Part shown: positions 25,570-34,279 of the stretch, piece by piece
Position numbering within the stretch: position 1 is the first letter of the stretch
Layout: each line of letters starts with the position of its first letter
NCBI GenBank assembly: GCA_949295905.1
Contig: CASFNA010000022.1
Coordinates: 62,001 to 126,000 of the forward strand
Direction of reading: 5' to 3'
From: an uncultured Prevotellaceae bacterium
GTDB taxonomy: Bacteria > Bacteroidota > Bacteroidia > Bacteroidales > Bacteroidaceae
DNA length: 64,000 bases
Translations under genes and position numbers: made by a program
The notes under the pieces: generated by a model
What the model was told of the DNA's origin: nothing
Database searches by the model: none
Seen by the model: the letters and a program-made list of their open reading frames with translations, nothing else

Positions 25570-28500
25570 ATGCTCAACAGAATAATCCATTTCTCCCTGC
25601 ACAACCGCCTGCTCGTACTCGTTGCGGCGGTGCTGCTCACCGTGGCCGGAATAGTGGCCACGCAACGCACGGAAGTTGACGTATTCCCCGACCTTAACGC
25701 GCCTACGGTGGTCGTAATGACCGAGGCCGGAGGCATGGCCGCCGAGGAGGTGGAGCAACTCGTGACGTTCCCCATAGAGACGGCGGTCAACGGCGCGACC
25801 CACGTACGCCGCGTGCGTTCCTCCTCGGCGACGGGTTTCTCCGTCGTTTGGGTGGAGTTCGACTGGGACACCGACATATACCTGGCACGCCAGATAGTGT
25901 CCGAGAAGCTGGCGGCCGTCACCGAGACGCTGCCTGAGAACGTAGGCAAACCCACGCTTGGCCCCCAGTCGTCGATACTCGGCGAAGTGCTCATCGTGGG
26001 ACTGACGGCCGACAGCACGTCGATGATGGACCTGCGCACGCTGGCCGACTGGACCATACGCCCGCGGCTGATGTCAACGGGCGGCGTGTCGCAGGTGGCC
26101 GTACTCGGCGGCGACATCAAGGAGTACCAGATACTGCTGCACCCGGGGCGCATGGCGCACTACGGCGTGACGCTCTCCGAGGTGCTGGCGGCCGCCGACC
26201 AGATGAACCGCAACACCAACGGAGGCGTCATCTATGAGTACGGCAACGAGTACATAGTGCGCGGGGTGGTGTCAACCGAAGACGTAAGGCAAATGGCAGG
26301 CGTGGTGGTCAAGGCTTCCGGCGACAGCGCAGTAACCCTAGGCGACGTAGCCGACGTGCAAGTGGGGGCGCAAGTGCCCCGCCTCGGCACGGCCTCGGAG
26401 AAGGGGCTGCCCGCCGTGCTGCTCACAGTAACCAAGCAGCCGGGCACCGGCACGATAGAGCTTACGCAGCGTCTGGAGGCCGCCTTAAAAGAATTGAAGA
26501 AGAACATGCCCGCCGACGTGCACGTCACGACCGACATATTCCGCCAGTCGCGCTTCATAGAAAGCTCGATAAGCAACGTGGAACACTCGCTATACGAGGG
26601 CGCGCTATTCGTTGTGATAATACTTTTCCTGTTCCTTGCGAACGTCCGCACCACCATAATTTCACTGGTAACGCTGCCCGTGTCGCTGCTAATGTCGCTC
26701 TTGGTGCTGCATTATTTCGGCATGAGCGTCAACACGATGAGCCTCGGCGGACTGGCAATAGCCATCGGCTCGCTCGTTGACGACGCAATAGTTGACGTGG
26801 AGAACGTGTGGAAACACCTGCGGGAGAACCGCGCGCTGCCTAAGGACGAGCGGCTGCCCGTGCTCGACGTAGTGTTCAACGCGTCGCGCGAGGTGCGTAT
26901 GCCGATACTCAACTCCACGGCGATAATCATCGTCAGCTTCGTCCCCTTGTTCTATCTCAGCGGCATGGAGGGACGTATGCTCATACCGCTGGGCGTGGCT
27001 TTCATTGTGGCCTTGGCCGCGTCCACGCTCGTGGCGCTGACGCTCACGCCCGTGCTTTGCAGCTATCTGCTGGGCGGAGGCAAGGACGGCGGCGTGCCGA
27101 AGGAGGCTTTCGTGGCCCGTTGGCTGAAGAAGCACTATGAGCGTTGGCTCCTTTGGGCGTTGGAACACAAGCGTCCCGTGGTGGCATCGACCGCCGTGCT
27201 GTTCGCCGCGGCCGTCGGCTTGTTCTTCACCTTGGGCCACAGCTTCCTGCCGAAGTTCAACGAAGGCTCGCTGACAATCAACATAAGCTCGATGCCGGGA
27301 ATATCGCTCGAGGAGTCAGACAAGATAGGCCGCCGCGCCGAGGAAATACTCCTGTCGGTGCCCGAGATACAAACCGTGGCGCGAAAGACCGGCCGCGCCG
27401 AGCTTGACGAGCACGCGCTGGGCGTGAACGTGTCGGAAATCGAGGCTCCGTTCGAGCTGAAAGACCGCCCGCACGAGGAACTCCTTGACGACATACGCCA
27501 CCGGCTCGCCGCCATAAAGGGCGCAAACATCGAAATAGGCCAGCCCATAAGCCACCGCATCGACGCGATGCTGAGCGGCACGCAGGCCGGAATAGCCATC
27601 AAGCTTTTCGGCGACGACCTGAACAAGATGTTCGAGCTGGGCAACCGGATAAAGGCCGCCGTAAGCGACGTGGAGGGCGTGGCCGACCTCAACGTTGAGC
27701 AGCAGGTGGAGCGGCCGGAGCTCGAGATAAAGCCACGGCGCGAGATGCTGAAGATGTACGGAATACCGATGGCCGACTTCAACACGTTCGTGCGCATCAA
27801 CATGGCGGGCGAAACGGTGTCGCAGGTGTACGAAAAAGGAGGCAGCTTCAACCTCGTGGTGCGCGCGGCCGAGCACGACCGCTGCGACATGGAGCGCATA
27901 CGCGACCTCATGATAGACACGCCCGACGGCCGCAAAGTGCCCTTGGCCAGCGTGGCCGAGGTGAAATCAAGCATGGGGCCGAACACGATAAACCGCGAGA
28001 ACGTGAAGCGCAAGATCGTAATATCGTGCAACGCGAGCGGCCGCGACCTGCGCAGCGTTGTGAACGACATACGCAAACGCGTGGACGCCGAAGTGGAAAT
28101 GCCCGAGGGCTACCACGTGGAGTACGGCGGCCAGTTTGAGAGCGAGCAGGCCGCCAGCCGCACGCTGACGCTGGCTTCGCTGCTAAGCATTGTCGTAATA
28201 TTCCTGTTGTTGTACATGCAGTTCAAGAACGCAGTGGAGAGCGGAGTCATACTGCTCAACCTGCCGCTGGCGCTGATAGGCGGAGTGATAACCCTCGTGC
28301 TCACCACGGGCGAGGTTAGCATACCGGCGATAATAGGTTTCATATCGCTGTTCGGCATCGCCACGCGCAACGGCATGCTGCTCGTGAGCCATTACAACAC
28401 GCTGCGCGCCGAGGGCGTGGCAAGCCTGCGGCAGTGCGTGGTGCGCGGCTCGCTCGACCGCCTGAACCCCATCCTCATGACGGCTCTCTGCTCCGCGCTC

Positions 28501-28692
28501 GCCTTAATACCGCTGGCAATGCGCGGCGGACTGCCCGGCAACGAAATCCAAAGCCCCATGGCGAAGGTCATCTTGGGCGGACTGCTCACCTCGACGTTCC
28601 TCAACGGATTTATAATCCCAATCGTGTATGAATTTATAAGTAGTAAGGAGGGGAGGAGAGAAGTAGTAAGGAGGGAAGAAGTAAAGGAGTAA
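25570..28692 (+). CDS. CusA/CzcA family heavy-metal RND efflux pump
   Basis: 1040 residues with the RND inner-membrane topology: a first helix (NRLLVLVAAVLLTVAGIVAT), two large periplasmic loops and clusters of membrane helices. The transmembrane-4 proton-relay motif (GSLVDDAIVDVENV) has the paired Asp residues of the heavy-metal subfamily. Size and order after a CusB-like adaptor fit a tripartite CusABC-type exporter driven by proton motive force. Oddity: the last ~17 residues (SSKEGRREVVRREEVKE) and the stop codon are encoded by a family D repeat (28638-28697), so the tail is repeat-derived. Confidence 0.93.
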   Translation: MLNRIIHFSLHNRLLVLVAAVLLTVAGIVATQRTEVDVFPDLNAPTVVVMTEAGGMAAEEVEQLVTFPIETAVNGATHVRRVRSSSATGFSVVWVEFDWDTDIYLARQIVSEKLAAVTETLPENVGKPTLGPQSSILGEVLIVGLTADSTSMMDLRTLADWTIRPRLMSTGGVSQVAVLGGDIKEYQILLHPGRMAHYGVTLSEVLAAADQMNRNTNGGVIYEYGNEYIVRGVVSTEDVRQMAGVVVKASGDSAVTLGDVADVQVGAQVPRLGTASEKGLPAVLLTVTKQPGTGTIELTQRLEAALKELKKNMPADVHVTTDIFRQSRFIESSISNVEHSLYEGALFVVIILFLFLANVRTTIISLVTLPVSLLMSLLVLHYFGMSVNTMSLGGLAIAIGSLVDDAIVDVENVWKHLRENRALPKDERLPVLDVVFNASREVRMPILNSTAIIIVSFVPLFYLSGMEGRMLIPLGVAFIVALAASTLVALTLTPVLCSYLLGGGKDGGVPKEAFVARWLKKHYERWLLWALEHKRPVVASTAVLFAAAVGLFFTLGHSFLPKFNEGSLTINISSMPGISLEESDKIGRRAEEILLSVPEIQTVARKTGRAELDEHALGVNVSEIEAPFELKDRPHEELLDDIRHRLAAIKGANIEIGQPISHRIDAMLSGTQAGIAIKLFGDDLNKMFELGNRIKAAVSDVEGVADLNVEQQVERPELEIKPRREMLKMYGIPMADFNTFVRINMAGETVSQVYEKGGSFNLVVRAAEHDRCDMERIRDLMIDTPDGRKVPLASVAEVKSSMGPNTINRENVKRKIVISCNASGRDLRSVVNDIRKRVDAEVEMPEGYHVEYGGQFESEQAASRTLTLASLLSIVVIFLLLYMQFKNAVESGVILLNLPLALIGGVITLVLTTGEVSIPAIIGFISLFGIATRNGMLLVSHYNTLRAEGVASLRQCVVRGSLDRLNPILMTALCSALALIPLAMRGGLPGNEIQSPMAKVILGGLLTSTFLNGFIIPIVYEFISSKEGRREVVRREEVKE

Positions 28693-28697
28693 GTAGA
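28638..28697. repeat. Family D array overlapping the end of the pump gene (D2)
   Basis: Units such as AGTAGTAAGGAGGGG and AAAGGAGTAAGTAG run through the last codons and the TAA of the RND pump gene. Confidence 0.75.
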
Positions 28698-28724
28698 TTT
28701 GCCTTTTTGGCTTCTGCCACGGCG

Positions 28725-28801
28725 TATCAGTCTAATTAGGCTCATTGGCCTTATTCTCCCATCCAGCCAATTCGGCCTATCAGGCTCATTAGTCTTATCA
28801 A
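28725..28801. repeat. Family B array (B5)
   Basis: Nine-base B units (AGGCTCATT, GGCCTTATT, CGGCCTATC, AGGCTCATT) between the pump and the TolC-like gene. No promoter seen, so it probably lies within the efflux mRNA. Confidence 0.7.
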
Positions 28802-28811
28802 ACAATAATAA

Positions 28812-29984
28812 ATGATGAAATCAACAATCTTCACAATAGCGGCCATGATGGCCGCAGCAAGCCTCCAGGCGCAGAGTCTCACGGACGTGCTGGCCAGCGT
28901 GGAGCGCAACAACACCGAACTGAAAGCCCTTCAGAAGGGCAACGAGGCGGCGCGTCTCGACCTCAAGCAGGCGAACAACCTGGAGGGGCTTTCGGTGGAA
29001 TACAGCCCGTTCTTCAACTCCGCGGCGCGCGGCATAGCCTCGTCAGAGCTGGTGGTTACGCAGGGCTTCGACTTCCCCACGCTGTACGGCGCACGGCGGA
29101 AGGCCGCCCACCTGCAAGGCGAGGCCATCGACATGCAGTACCGCACGGCGCGGCGCGACATCCTCCTCGGCGCGAAGCAGCTCTGCCTTGACCTAATCCA
29201 CATGAACAAGCGGCGCGCCCTGCTCGACGAGCGGCGGCAGGCGGCCGACGAGCTGCTGGCCATGTTCACCGAGAAATACGACGGCGGCGAGACTACGGCC
29301 ATCGAGCTTAACAAGGTGAAGATGGAGCGCATGAACCTCGAGACCGAACTGGCGCAGGCCGAGGGCGACCGCGCCGCGGCCTTGCAGCAGCTCCGCGCCA
29401 TGAACGGCGGCCAGCCCATCGAGTGCACCGACACGCTGTATCCGCCCCTGCCGGCCGGAGGCTACGAGGCGATGTACGCCCAGGCGGTCAGCGCCGACCT
29501 GCCCGCAATGGCCGCAGAGGCAGCCGTCAAGGCCGCCGAGCAGGACGTGAAGGTGAACCGCCAGGGATGGATGCCCAAGCTCGAGATAGGCTACCGCCGC
29601 AACACCGACGGCACGGACGCCTCAAACGGCTTCCTAATCGGCGGCTCAATACCCCTCTTCGCCAACCGCCACAAGGTGAAGGCGGCCAAGGCGCGGCAGG
29701 AAGAGGCGCGCATGATGCACGACGACGCACGCATAAAGGCCGAGGCGGCGGCACGCACGGCGGTGGCTGACATGACGCGGCTGCGCCGCAGCATGGCGGC
29801 GTATGACGTGCCCCTGATGCGCCAGACGCTCGCGCTGCTGCGCACGGCGGTGGAGAACGGTGAGATGTCGGTGACCGACTATTACGTTGAGACCGACAAC
29901 GTGTACGTCAACATGCTGACATACATCGACCTGGAACGCCAATACCACGGCGCGGCGGCCGGACTGACGAAAAACGGGCTGTAA
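28812..29984 (+). CDS. TolC-family outer membrane efflux protein
   Basis: 390 residues with a signal peptide (KSTIFTIAAMMAAASLQAQ) and a mostly helical body with two related halves (SLTDVLASVERNNTELKALQ and the repeat-like segment from ~215), as in TolC/CusC channels; the length is at the short end of the family. It completes the adaptor-pump-channel set, giving a pathway across both membranes. It follows the pump after 119 bp filled by D and B repeats. The C-terminus (DYYVETDNVYVNMLTYIDLERQ) resembles the end of OEP domains. Confidence 0.88.
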   Translation: MMKSTIFTIAAMMAAASLQAQSLTDVLASVERNNTELKALQKGNEAARLDLKQANNLEGLSVEYSPFFNSAARGIASSELVVTQGFDFPTLYGARRKAAHLQGEAIDMQYRTARRDILLGAKQLCLDLIHMNKRRALLDERRQAADELLAMFTEKYDGGETTAIELNKVKMERMNLETELAQAEGDRAAALQQLRAMNGGQPIECTDTLYPPLPAGGYEAMYAQAVSADLPAMAAEAAVKAAEQDVKVNRQGWMPKLEIGYRRNTDGTDASNGFLIGGSIPLFANRHKVKAAKARQEEARMMHDDARIKAEAAARTAVADMTRLRRSMAAYDVPLMRQTLALLRTAVENGEMSVTDYYVETDNVYVNMLTYIDLERQYHGAAAGLTKNGL

Positions 29985-30013
29985 GAGGAAACAAACACAC
30001 CAGACACCGCACA

Positions 30014-30058
30014 ACCCGACACCCACCCCAACCCTCCCGAAGGGAGGGGGCTTGGTAT
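30014..30058. repeat. Family G palindrome after the TolC-like gene
   Basis: CACCCCAACCCTCCCGAAGG facing GGGAGGGGGCTTGG; 30 bp after the stop, in terminator position. The 556-bp gap 29985-30540 holds in order G, H, A, B and a -7 box. Confidence 0.65.
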
Positions 30059-30105
30059 GACATTGCCGGTGGTCGCAATACTTGAAATCAATCTAAGGAC
30101 ACACC

Positions 30106-30224
30106 CTTTGTAGGGACATAATTTATTATGTCCGCACGCCACGAAGGGGCGTATTCGGCAAGCTACATCAATAAAATACGTTTCTGCGAAACGTGCGGAC
30201 ATAATAAATTATGTCCCTACAAAG
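30106..30224. mobile_element. Family H MITE-like element, copy 1 (119 bp)
   Basis: Terminal inverted repeats of ~31 bp start CTTTGTAGGGACATAAT and end ATTATGTCCCTACAAAG. Each arm is itself a palindrome (GGACATAAT..ATTATGTCC). No coding capacity. Three related copies lie at 36.4, 49.4 and 54.3 kb. Confidence 0.8.
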
Positions 30225-30280
30225 GATGGTTTCTTCGACAAAATAATATTGGCAACATAACGCCTTAACACCCAACGCTT

Positions 30281-30367
30281 TACAAAAGGCGGCCTTTTAG
30301 CTTGTAAAAGGCCGCCTTTTGCATTGCAATTTACGGCCTTTCGGAAAGCGAAAGACCGTTAATTGCA
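30281..30367. repeat. Family A stem-loop cluster (A6)
   Basis: Stem 1: CAAAAGGCGGCCTTTT facing AAAAGGCCGCCTTTTG. Stem 2: CAATTTACGGCCTTTCG facing CGAAAGACCGTTAATTG, with a few mismatches. Confidence 0.85.
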
Positions 30368-30372
30368 AACTG

Positions 30373-30455
30373 CTCATTCGGCTTATCCGGCTCATTCGGC
30401 TCATTGGGCCTATCAGGCTCATTAGGCTAATAAGCCCAATAGGCCAAATCAGCCA
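30373..30455. repeat. Family B array (B6)
   Basis: Units CGGCTTATC, CGGCTCATT, CGGCTCATT, GGGCCTATC, AGGCTCATT followed by inverted units (AATAAGCCC, AATAGGCC). Confidence 0.75.
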
Positions 30456-30509
30456 AATCAGCCGAGTGTGAAATTGCGCGGTGCAGATGGCCTTTTGCCA
30501 TATTTTTCT

Positions 30510-30517
30510 TAACTTTG
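30510..30517 (+). promoter_or_regulatory. -7 box for ruvB
   Basis: TAACTTTG, 23 bp before the ATG at 30541. It supports this start over a frame-open ATG at 30481 that lies upstream of the box. Confidence 0.6.
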
Positions 30518-30540
30518 CACCCGACAGACAATCACCGGAC

Positions 30541-31581
30541 ATGATGACAGACAACGATTTCGACATACGCAGCAACACGCTATCGTCGGCCGAAAAGGAG
30601 TTCGAGAACGCCCTTAGGCCGCTGCGCTTCAGCGACTTCAGCGGCCAACAAAAGGTCGTGGAGAACCTCGAGGTGTTCGTAGAGGCGGCCAAATTCCGAG
30701 GCGAACCGCTCGACCACACCCTGCTGCACGGCCCTCCCGGACTGGGCAAGACCACCCTGAGCAACATCATCGCCAACGAACTGGGCGTAGGCTTCAAGCT
30801 GACCAGCGGCCCGGTGCTCGACAAGCCCGGCGACCTGGCAGGCATACTGACCTCGCTCGAGCCCAACGACGTGCTCTTCATAGACGAAATACACCGCCTC
30901 TCGCCCGTCGTCGAGGAATACCTTTACTCGGCCATGGAGGACTACCGCATCGACATAATGATTGACAAAGGCCCCTCGGCACGCTCCATACAGATTGACC
31001 TCAACCCCTTCACCCTTGTCGGCGCGACCACCCGGAGCGGACTGCTCACCGCCCCGCTGCGCGCCCGCTTCGGCATCAACCTGCACCTGGAATACTACGA
31101 GCCGGAGACGCTTACGCGCATACTGCGCCGCTCAGCCTCCATACTGAAGGTGCCCATCGACGACGACGCGGCCATAGAAATAGCACGCCGCAGCCGCGGC
31201 ACGCCCCGTATAGCCAACGCCCTGCTGCGCCGCGTGAGGGACTTCGCCCAGGTGAAGGGCACCGGCCGCATCGACACGGCCATCGCCAAGATAGCCCTCA
31301 CGGCACTGAACATCGACCAGTACGGCCTCGACGAGATAGACAACAAAATCCTCTTGACCATCATCGACAAGTTCAGAGGCGGCCCGGTGGGCGTCACCAC
31401 CATCGCCACCGCCATAGGAGAAGACGCCGGAACGGTGGAGGAGGTCTACGAGCCTTACCTCATCATGGAAGGCTTCATCAAGCGCACGCCGCGCGGACGC
31501 ATGGCCACCGAACTGGCATACAAGCACTTCGGCCGCAACATGTACGGCCAGGAGCCGAGAGAACAAGACCTGTTTGGGTAA
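30541..31581 (+). CDS. ruvB: Holliday junction branch migration ATPase RuvB
   Basis: 346 residues from the ATG at 30541. The AAA+ core has Walker [10 protein letters not shown] (64-72), Walker [10 protein letters not shown] (Asp115-Glu116), sensor 1 and the arginine finger region ([18 protein letters not shown]). The C-terminal winged helix follows ([22 protein letters not shown]). RuvB hexamers drive branch migration of Holliday junctions with RuvA, then RuvC resolves them; ruvA and ruvC are not in this window. Length and motifs are standard. Confidence 0.97.
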   Translation: MMTDNDFDIRSNTLSSAEKEFENALRPLRFSDFSGQQKVVENLEVFVEAAKFRGEPLDHTLLHGPPGLGKTTLSNIIANELGVGFKLTSGPVLDKPGDLAGILTSLEPNDVLFIDEIHRLSPVVEEYLYSAMEDYRIDIMIDKGPSARSIQIDLNPFTLVGATTRSGLLTAPLRARFGINLHLEYYEPETLTRILRRSASILKVPIDDDAAIEIARRSRGTPRIANALLRRVRDFAQVKGTGRIDTAIAKIALTALNIDQYGLDEIDNKILLTIIDKFRGGPVGVTTIATAIGEDAGTVEEVYEPYLIMEGFIKRTPRGRMATELAYKHFGRNMYGQEPREQDLFG

Positions 31582-31584
31582 TGA

Positions 31585-31616
31585 AAAATTAACAATTAAA
31601 AATTAAAAATTCGGGA
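31585..31616. repeat. AT-rich short-period repeat after ruvB
   Basis: AAAAATTAACAATTAAAAAT-type repetition starts 4 bp past the ruvB stop. The rest of the gap to coaD (31617-31833) is AT-rich with no promoter I can assign. Confidence 0.55.
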
Positions 31617-31833
31617 TTGGCAGAATACGTATGGCCAATATTGTTTGTATCTTGTGCATTTTTTGCACAGGTTCACAATATAATTGATATTTCTTAGCAA
31701 TACATTTAAGGCATATCAAACTTACATAAATAAAAGATTTATGCAAAACTTGCATATTACTATTACAAAAGTATAAGAATGTAACATAATAGTCAACCTG
31801 ATAAACAAAAACAACCAATAACAATATAACAGC

Positions 31834-32271
31834 ATGACGACAGCCGTTTTCCCGGGCAGCTTCGACCCGTTCACCATAGGCCACGACGCAATAGTGCGCC
31901 GCGCGCTGCCCCTGTTCGACAAAATCATCATAGGAGTGGGCGTAAACGTGCACAAGCAATATCTCTACAGCGCGGACAAGCGCGTGGAAGACATAGCCCG
32001 GCTCTACGCCGGAGAACCGAAAATCGAGGTCAAGGCGTACAGCGACCTGCTGGTTGATTTCGCCAAAAGAGAAGGCGCACGCTTCATCATAAAGGGCGTG
32101 CGCAGCGTGAAAGACTTTGAGTACGAGCGCGAACAGGCCGACATCAACCTCAAAATAGGCGGCCTGGACACCCTCCTGCTCTACTCCGAACCGCAGTACC
32201 AGAGCGTGTCGTCGAGCATGGTGCGCGAACTGCTGCACTTCGGCAGGGACGTATCGGAGTTCCTGCCATAG
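31834..32271 (+). CDS. coaD: Pantetheine-phosphate adenylyltransferase
   Basis: 145 residues of the nucleotidyltransferase fold. The T/HxGH motif is present in GSFDPFTIGH (8-17), together with the substrate-binding region KGVRSVKDFEYE and the C-terminal SSSMVRELL, which corresponds to the ISSTxVR ATP-binding motif. CoaD transfers AMP from ATP to 4'-phosphopantetheine in coenzyme A synthesis. It is slightly shorter than the usual ~150-160 residues. It lies 252 bp after ruvB and 38 bp before the TPR-AraC regulator, which may be read from the same transcript. Confidence 0.95.
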   Translation: MTTAVFPGSFDPFTIGHDAIVRRALPLFDKIIIGVGVNVHKQYLYSADKRVEDIARLYAGEPKIEVKAYSDLLVDFAKREGARFIIKGVRSVKDFEYEREQADINLKIGGLDTLLLYSEPQYQSVSSSMVRELLHFGRDVSEFLP

Positions 32272-32309
32272 GCCGCGCGCCGCCACGACAACCAACACCA
32301 CCACGTAGA

Positions 32310-33962
32310 ATGAAGCCAAGACGCATCAGAATAACCGCCGCAACGGCCTGCATGGCACTGCTCTGCACAGTGTGCCGCGGCGCAGGCATGGGCGGCAGGT
32401 ACACGCGGATAATAACCGACGCGGCGATAATGTCGCCCGGAAAGGTGCTCCGCATGGCCGACACATGCGCCATGCGCGGACAGACGGACAGCGCCCTCGT
32501 GCTGTACATGGCCGCGGCGAGCCTCGCCGACGGCGGCCTCAGCGACGGCGGCATGGAGCTGTGCGCCACGGCGCGGCTCAAGGCCGGCGACATATACTAC
32601 CGCCGGGGCGACTACGCCAGCGCGCTCGAGGCTTACGTGGAAGGCCTCAAGGTGTGCGAGTCAGGCAGCCGGCGGACACGGCTGGCGCAGTTTTTCAAGA
32701 ACATAGGCAATGTGTACTGCGTGTTCGGCGACTACGAGAAGGGCTACGAATACTACCGCAAGGGCTATGACGCATGCGCCAAGCGCCCCGACGACGACAC
32801 CCGGCGAAAGCTGCTAATCAACCTTACCGGACTGTGCCTGCACATGGGCAAGACGGCGGAAGCCGCCCGGTGGCACGCCGCAGCCATGCGGATGAAGGAC
32901 GCGGCCGACCCCGAAATAGCCTTCATGGCGAAGCTCAACCAAGGCATGATATGGGAAGCCGGCGGCCAGCGGAACAAGGCCATAGCCTGCTTCAAGCGCC
33001 TTGCCGCCGAGGAAGGGCCCAAGGCCGGGGCCAACTACGTGTGCTCTGCATACCAGATGGCCTACAAGGCGTACATGGCGGCAGGCAAGGCGGACTCCGC
33101 CCTGACATACATCGACAGGTGCTGGGACACGGCCTGCCGCGAAGGACTGGAACACATGTTCGTAGAGGCGCTAAAAGACTACTCCGCAGTGTACACCATG
33201 AAGGGGCGCAAGGAGCTGGCGCAGGAGTACAAGGCGCAGTACCTCGACATGCGCGACTCCATCTTCGACACGCAGAAATTCGACATGGCGCGCAACGCCC
33301 AGACACGATACGAGATGCAGAAGGCCGACAAGGAGATAGCCGAACTGCGCTACAGCCAGCGCAACCGCGAGCAGACAATCTTCTTCCAGCGCGTGATGCT
33401 GGGCGCGGCGGCCATGGGCGCGGCCGTGGTGACGGCCTTCCTCATAGTGACGCTAAGGCAGAAAAGGAGGCTGCGCCGCAGCTACGCCGACCTGTACGCC
33501 CTCAACCGCAAGCTGACCGACAACTACGAGGAGCTGAAGGCGAGCCGCAAGGCCACCGCCGAAGACGACGGGCGCAAGTACAAGTCGAGCAACCTGAACG
33601 ACACCGGGCGGCGCGCGCTGGCCGAGGCCATAACCTCCGTGATGGAGAACGGCGACGAATACTGCCGCGCCGACTTCTCGCTGGAGCGGCTGGCACAGCT
33701 CACAGGCTCTAACAGCAAATACGTGTCACAGGTAATCAACGACACTTTCAACAAGAACTTCCGCACCTACGTGAACGACTACCGCGTAAACCTGGCACGC
33801 CAGAGGCTGGCCGACCTTGAACACTACGGCAACTATACCACCAAGGCCATAGGCGAGAGCCTCGGCTTCAGCTCGCAGGCGTCGTTCATTAACGTGTTCC
33901 GCAACGCCACGGGGCTCACCCCCTCGCAATACCAGAAGATGTCGATGCAGGAGCGGCGGTAA
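32310..33962 (+). CDS. Membrane-anchored TPR regulator with AraC-type HTH
   Basis: 550 residues: an N-terminal hydrophobic signal/anchor segment, TPR repeats (~45-330, e.g. GDIYYRRGDYASALEAYVEG, GNVYCVFGDYEKGYEYYRKG), a transmembrane helix (VMLGAAAMGAAVVTAFLIVT, ~370-390), a short coiled coil, and an AraC/XylS HTH at the C-terminus (LTGSNSKYVSQVIN; KAIGESLGFSSQASFINVF). TPRs probably sit in the periplasm and the HTH in the cytoplasm, so it could couple an envelope signal directly to transcription. It is a close paralogue of the fragment at 2-487. Each is followed by a T9SS-exported protein gene with a matching promoter element. Confidence 0.85.
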   Translation: MKPRRIRITAATACMALLCTVCRGAGMGGRYTRIITDAAIMSPGKVLRMADTCAMRGQTDSALVLYMAAASLADGGLSDGGMELCATARLKAGDIYYRRGDYASALEAYVEGLKVCESGSRRTRLAQFFKNIGNVYCVFGDYEKGYEYYRKGYDACAKRPDDDTRRKLLINLTGLCLHMGKTAEAARWHAAAMRMKDAADPEIAFMAKLNQGMIWEAGGQRNKAIACFKRLAAEEGPKAGANYVCSAYQMAYKAYMAAGKADSALTYIDRCWDTACREGLEHMFVEALKDYSAVYTMKGRKELAQEYKAQYLDMRDSIFDTQKFDMARNAQTRYEMQKADKEIAELRYSQRNREQTIFFQRVMLGAAAMGAAVVTAFLIVTLRQKRRLRRSYADLYALNRKLTDNYEELKASRKATAEDDGRKYKSSNLNDTGRRALAEAITSVMENGDEYCRADFSLERLAQLTGSNSKYVSQVINDTFNKNFRTYVNDYRVNLARQRLADLEHYGNYTTKAIGESLGFSSQASFINVFRNATGLTPSQYQKMSMQERR

Positions 33963-33997
33963 AGCCCTCATACACAGCTCTGTTTACAGCCGCCGCG

Positions 33998-34084
33998 CAA
34001 AAGGCCGCATTCCGGCCTGCGAAAGACGGCAAACCGCAACGCAAAAGGCGGCCTTTCACACGGTGAAAGGCCGCCTTTTGCAAC
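33998..34084. repeat. Family A stem-loop cluster (A7)
   Basis: The second stem is perfect over 19 bp: GCAAAAGGCGGCCTTTCAC (34042-34060), 3-nt loop, complement at 34064-34082. It sits 36 bp after the regulator stop and could terminate it. The rest of the 317-bp gap holds the promoter at 34200-34231. Confidence 0.88.
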
Positions 34085-34199
34085 ACCAGTCAAAGTATAA
34101 GGGATTATCCATAAATAACGGAAACATCCTTGCAGGGATGTTTCATTATACCGAAACTTACATTACAAGCTACAAATTCAAGAATTTTGAACAACCCGA

Positions 34200-34231
34200 T
34201 TTGCAAAATCTAAGCCTGATACGTATATTTG
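34200..34231 (+). promoter_or_regulatory. Promoter of the 34280 gene with the shared extended element
   Basis: TTTG (34200-34203), 20 bp, TATATTTG (34224-34231). Upstream and overlapping is TTGAACAACCCGATTTGCAA (34187-34206), matching the element at the 634 promoter with one or two changes. Same spacing, same relation to the -33 box. Confidence 0.82.
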
Positions 34232-34279
34232 CGGCAGATTTAAACTTAATTAATTAACCAATATCATCTATACTGAATC

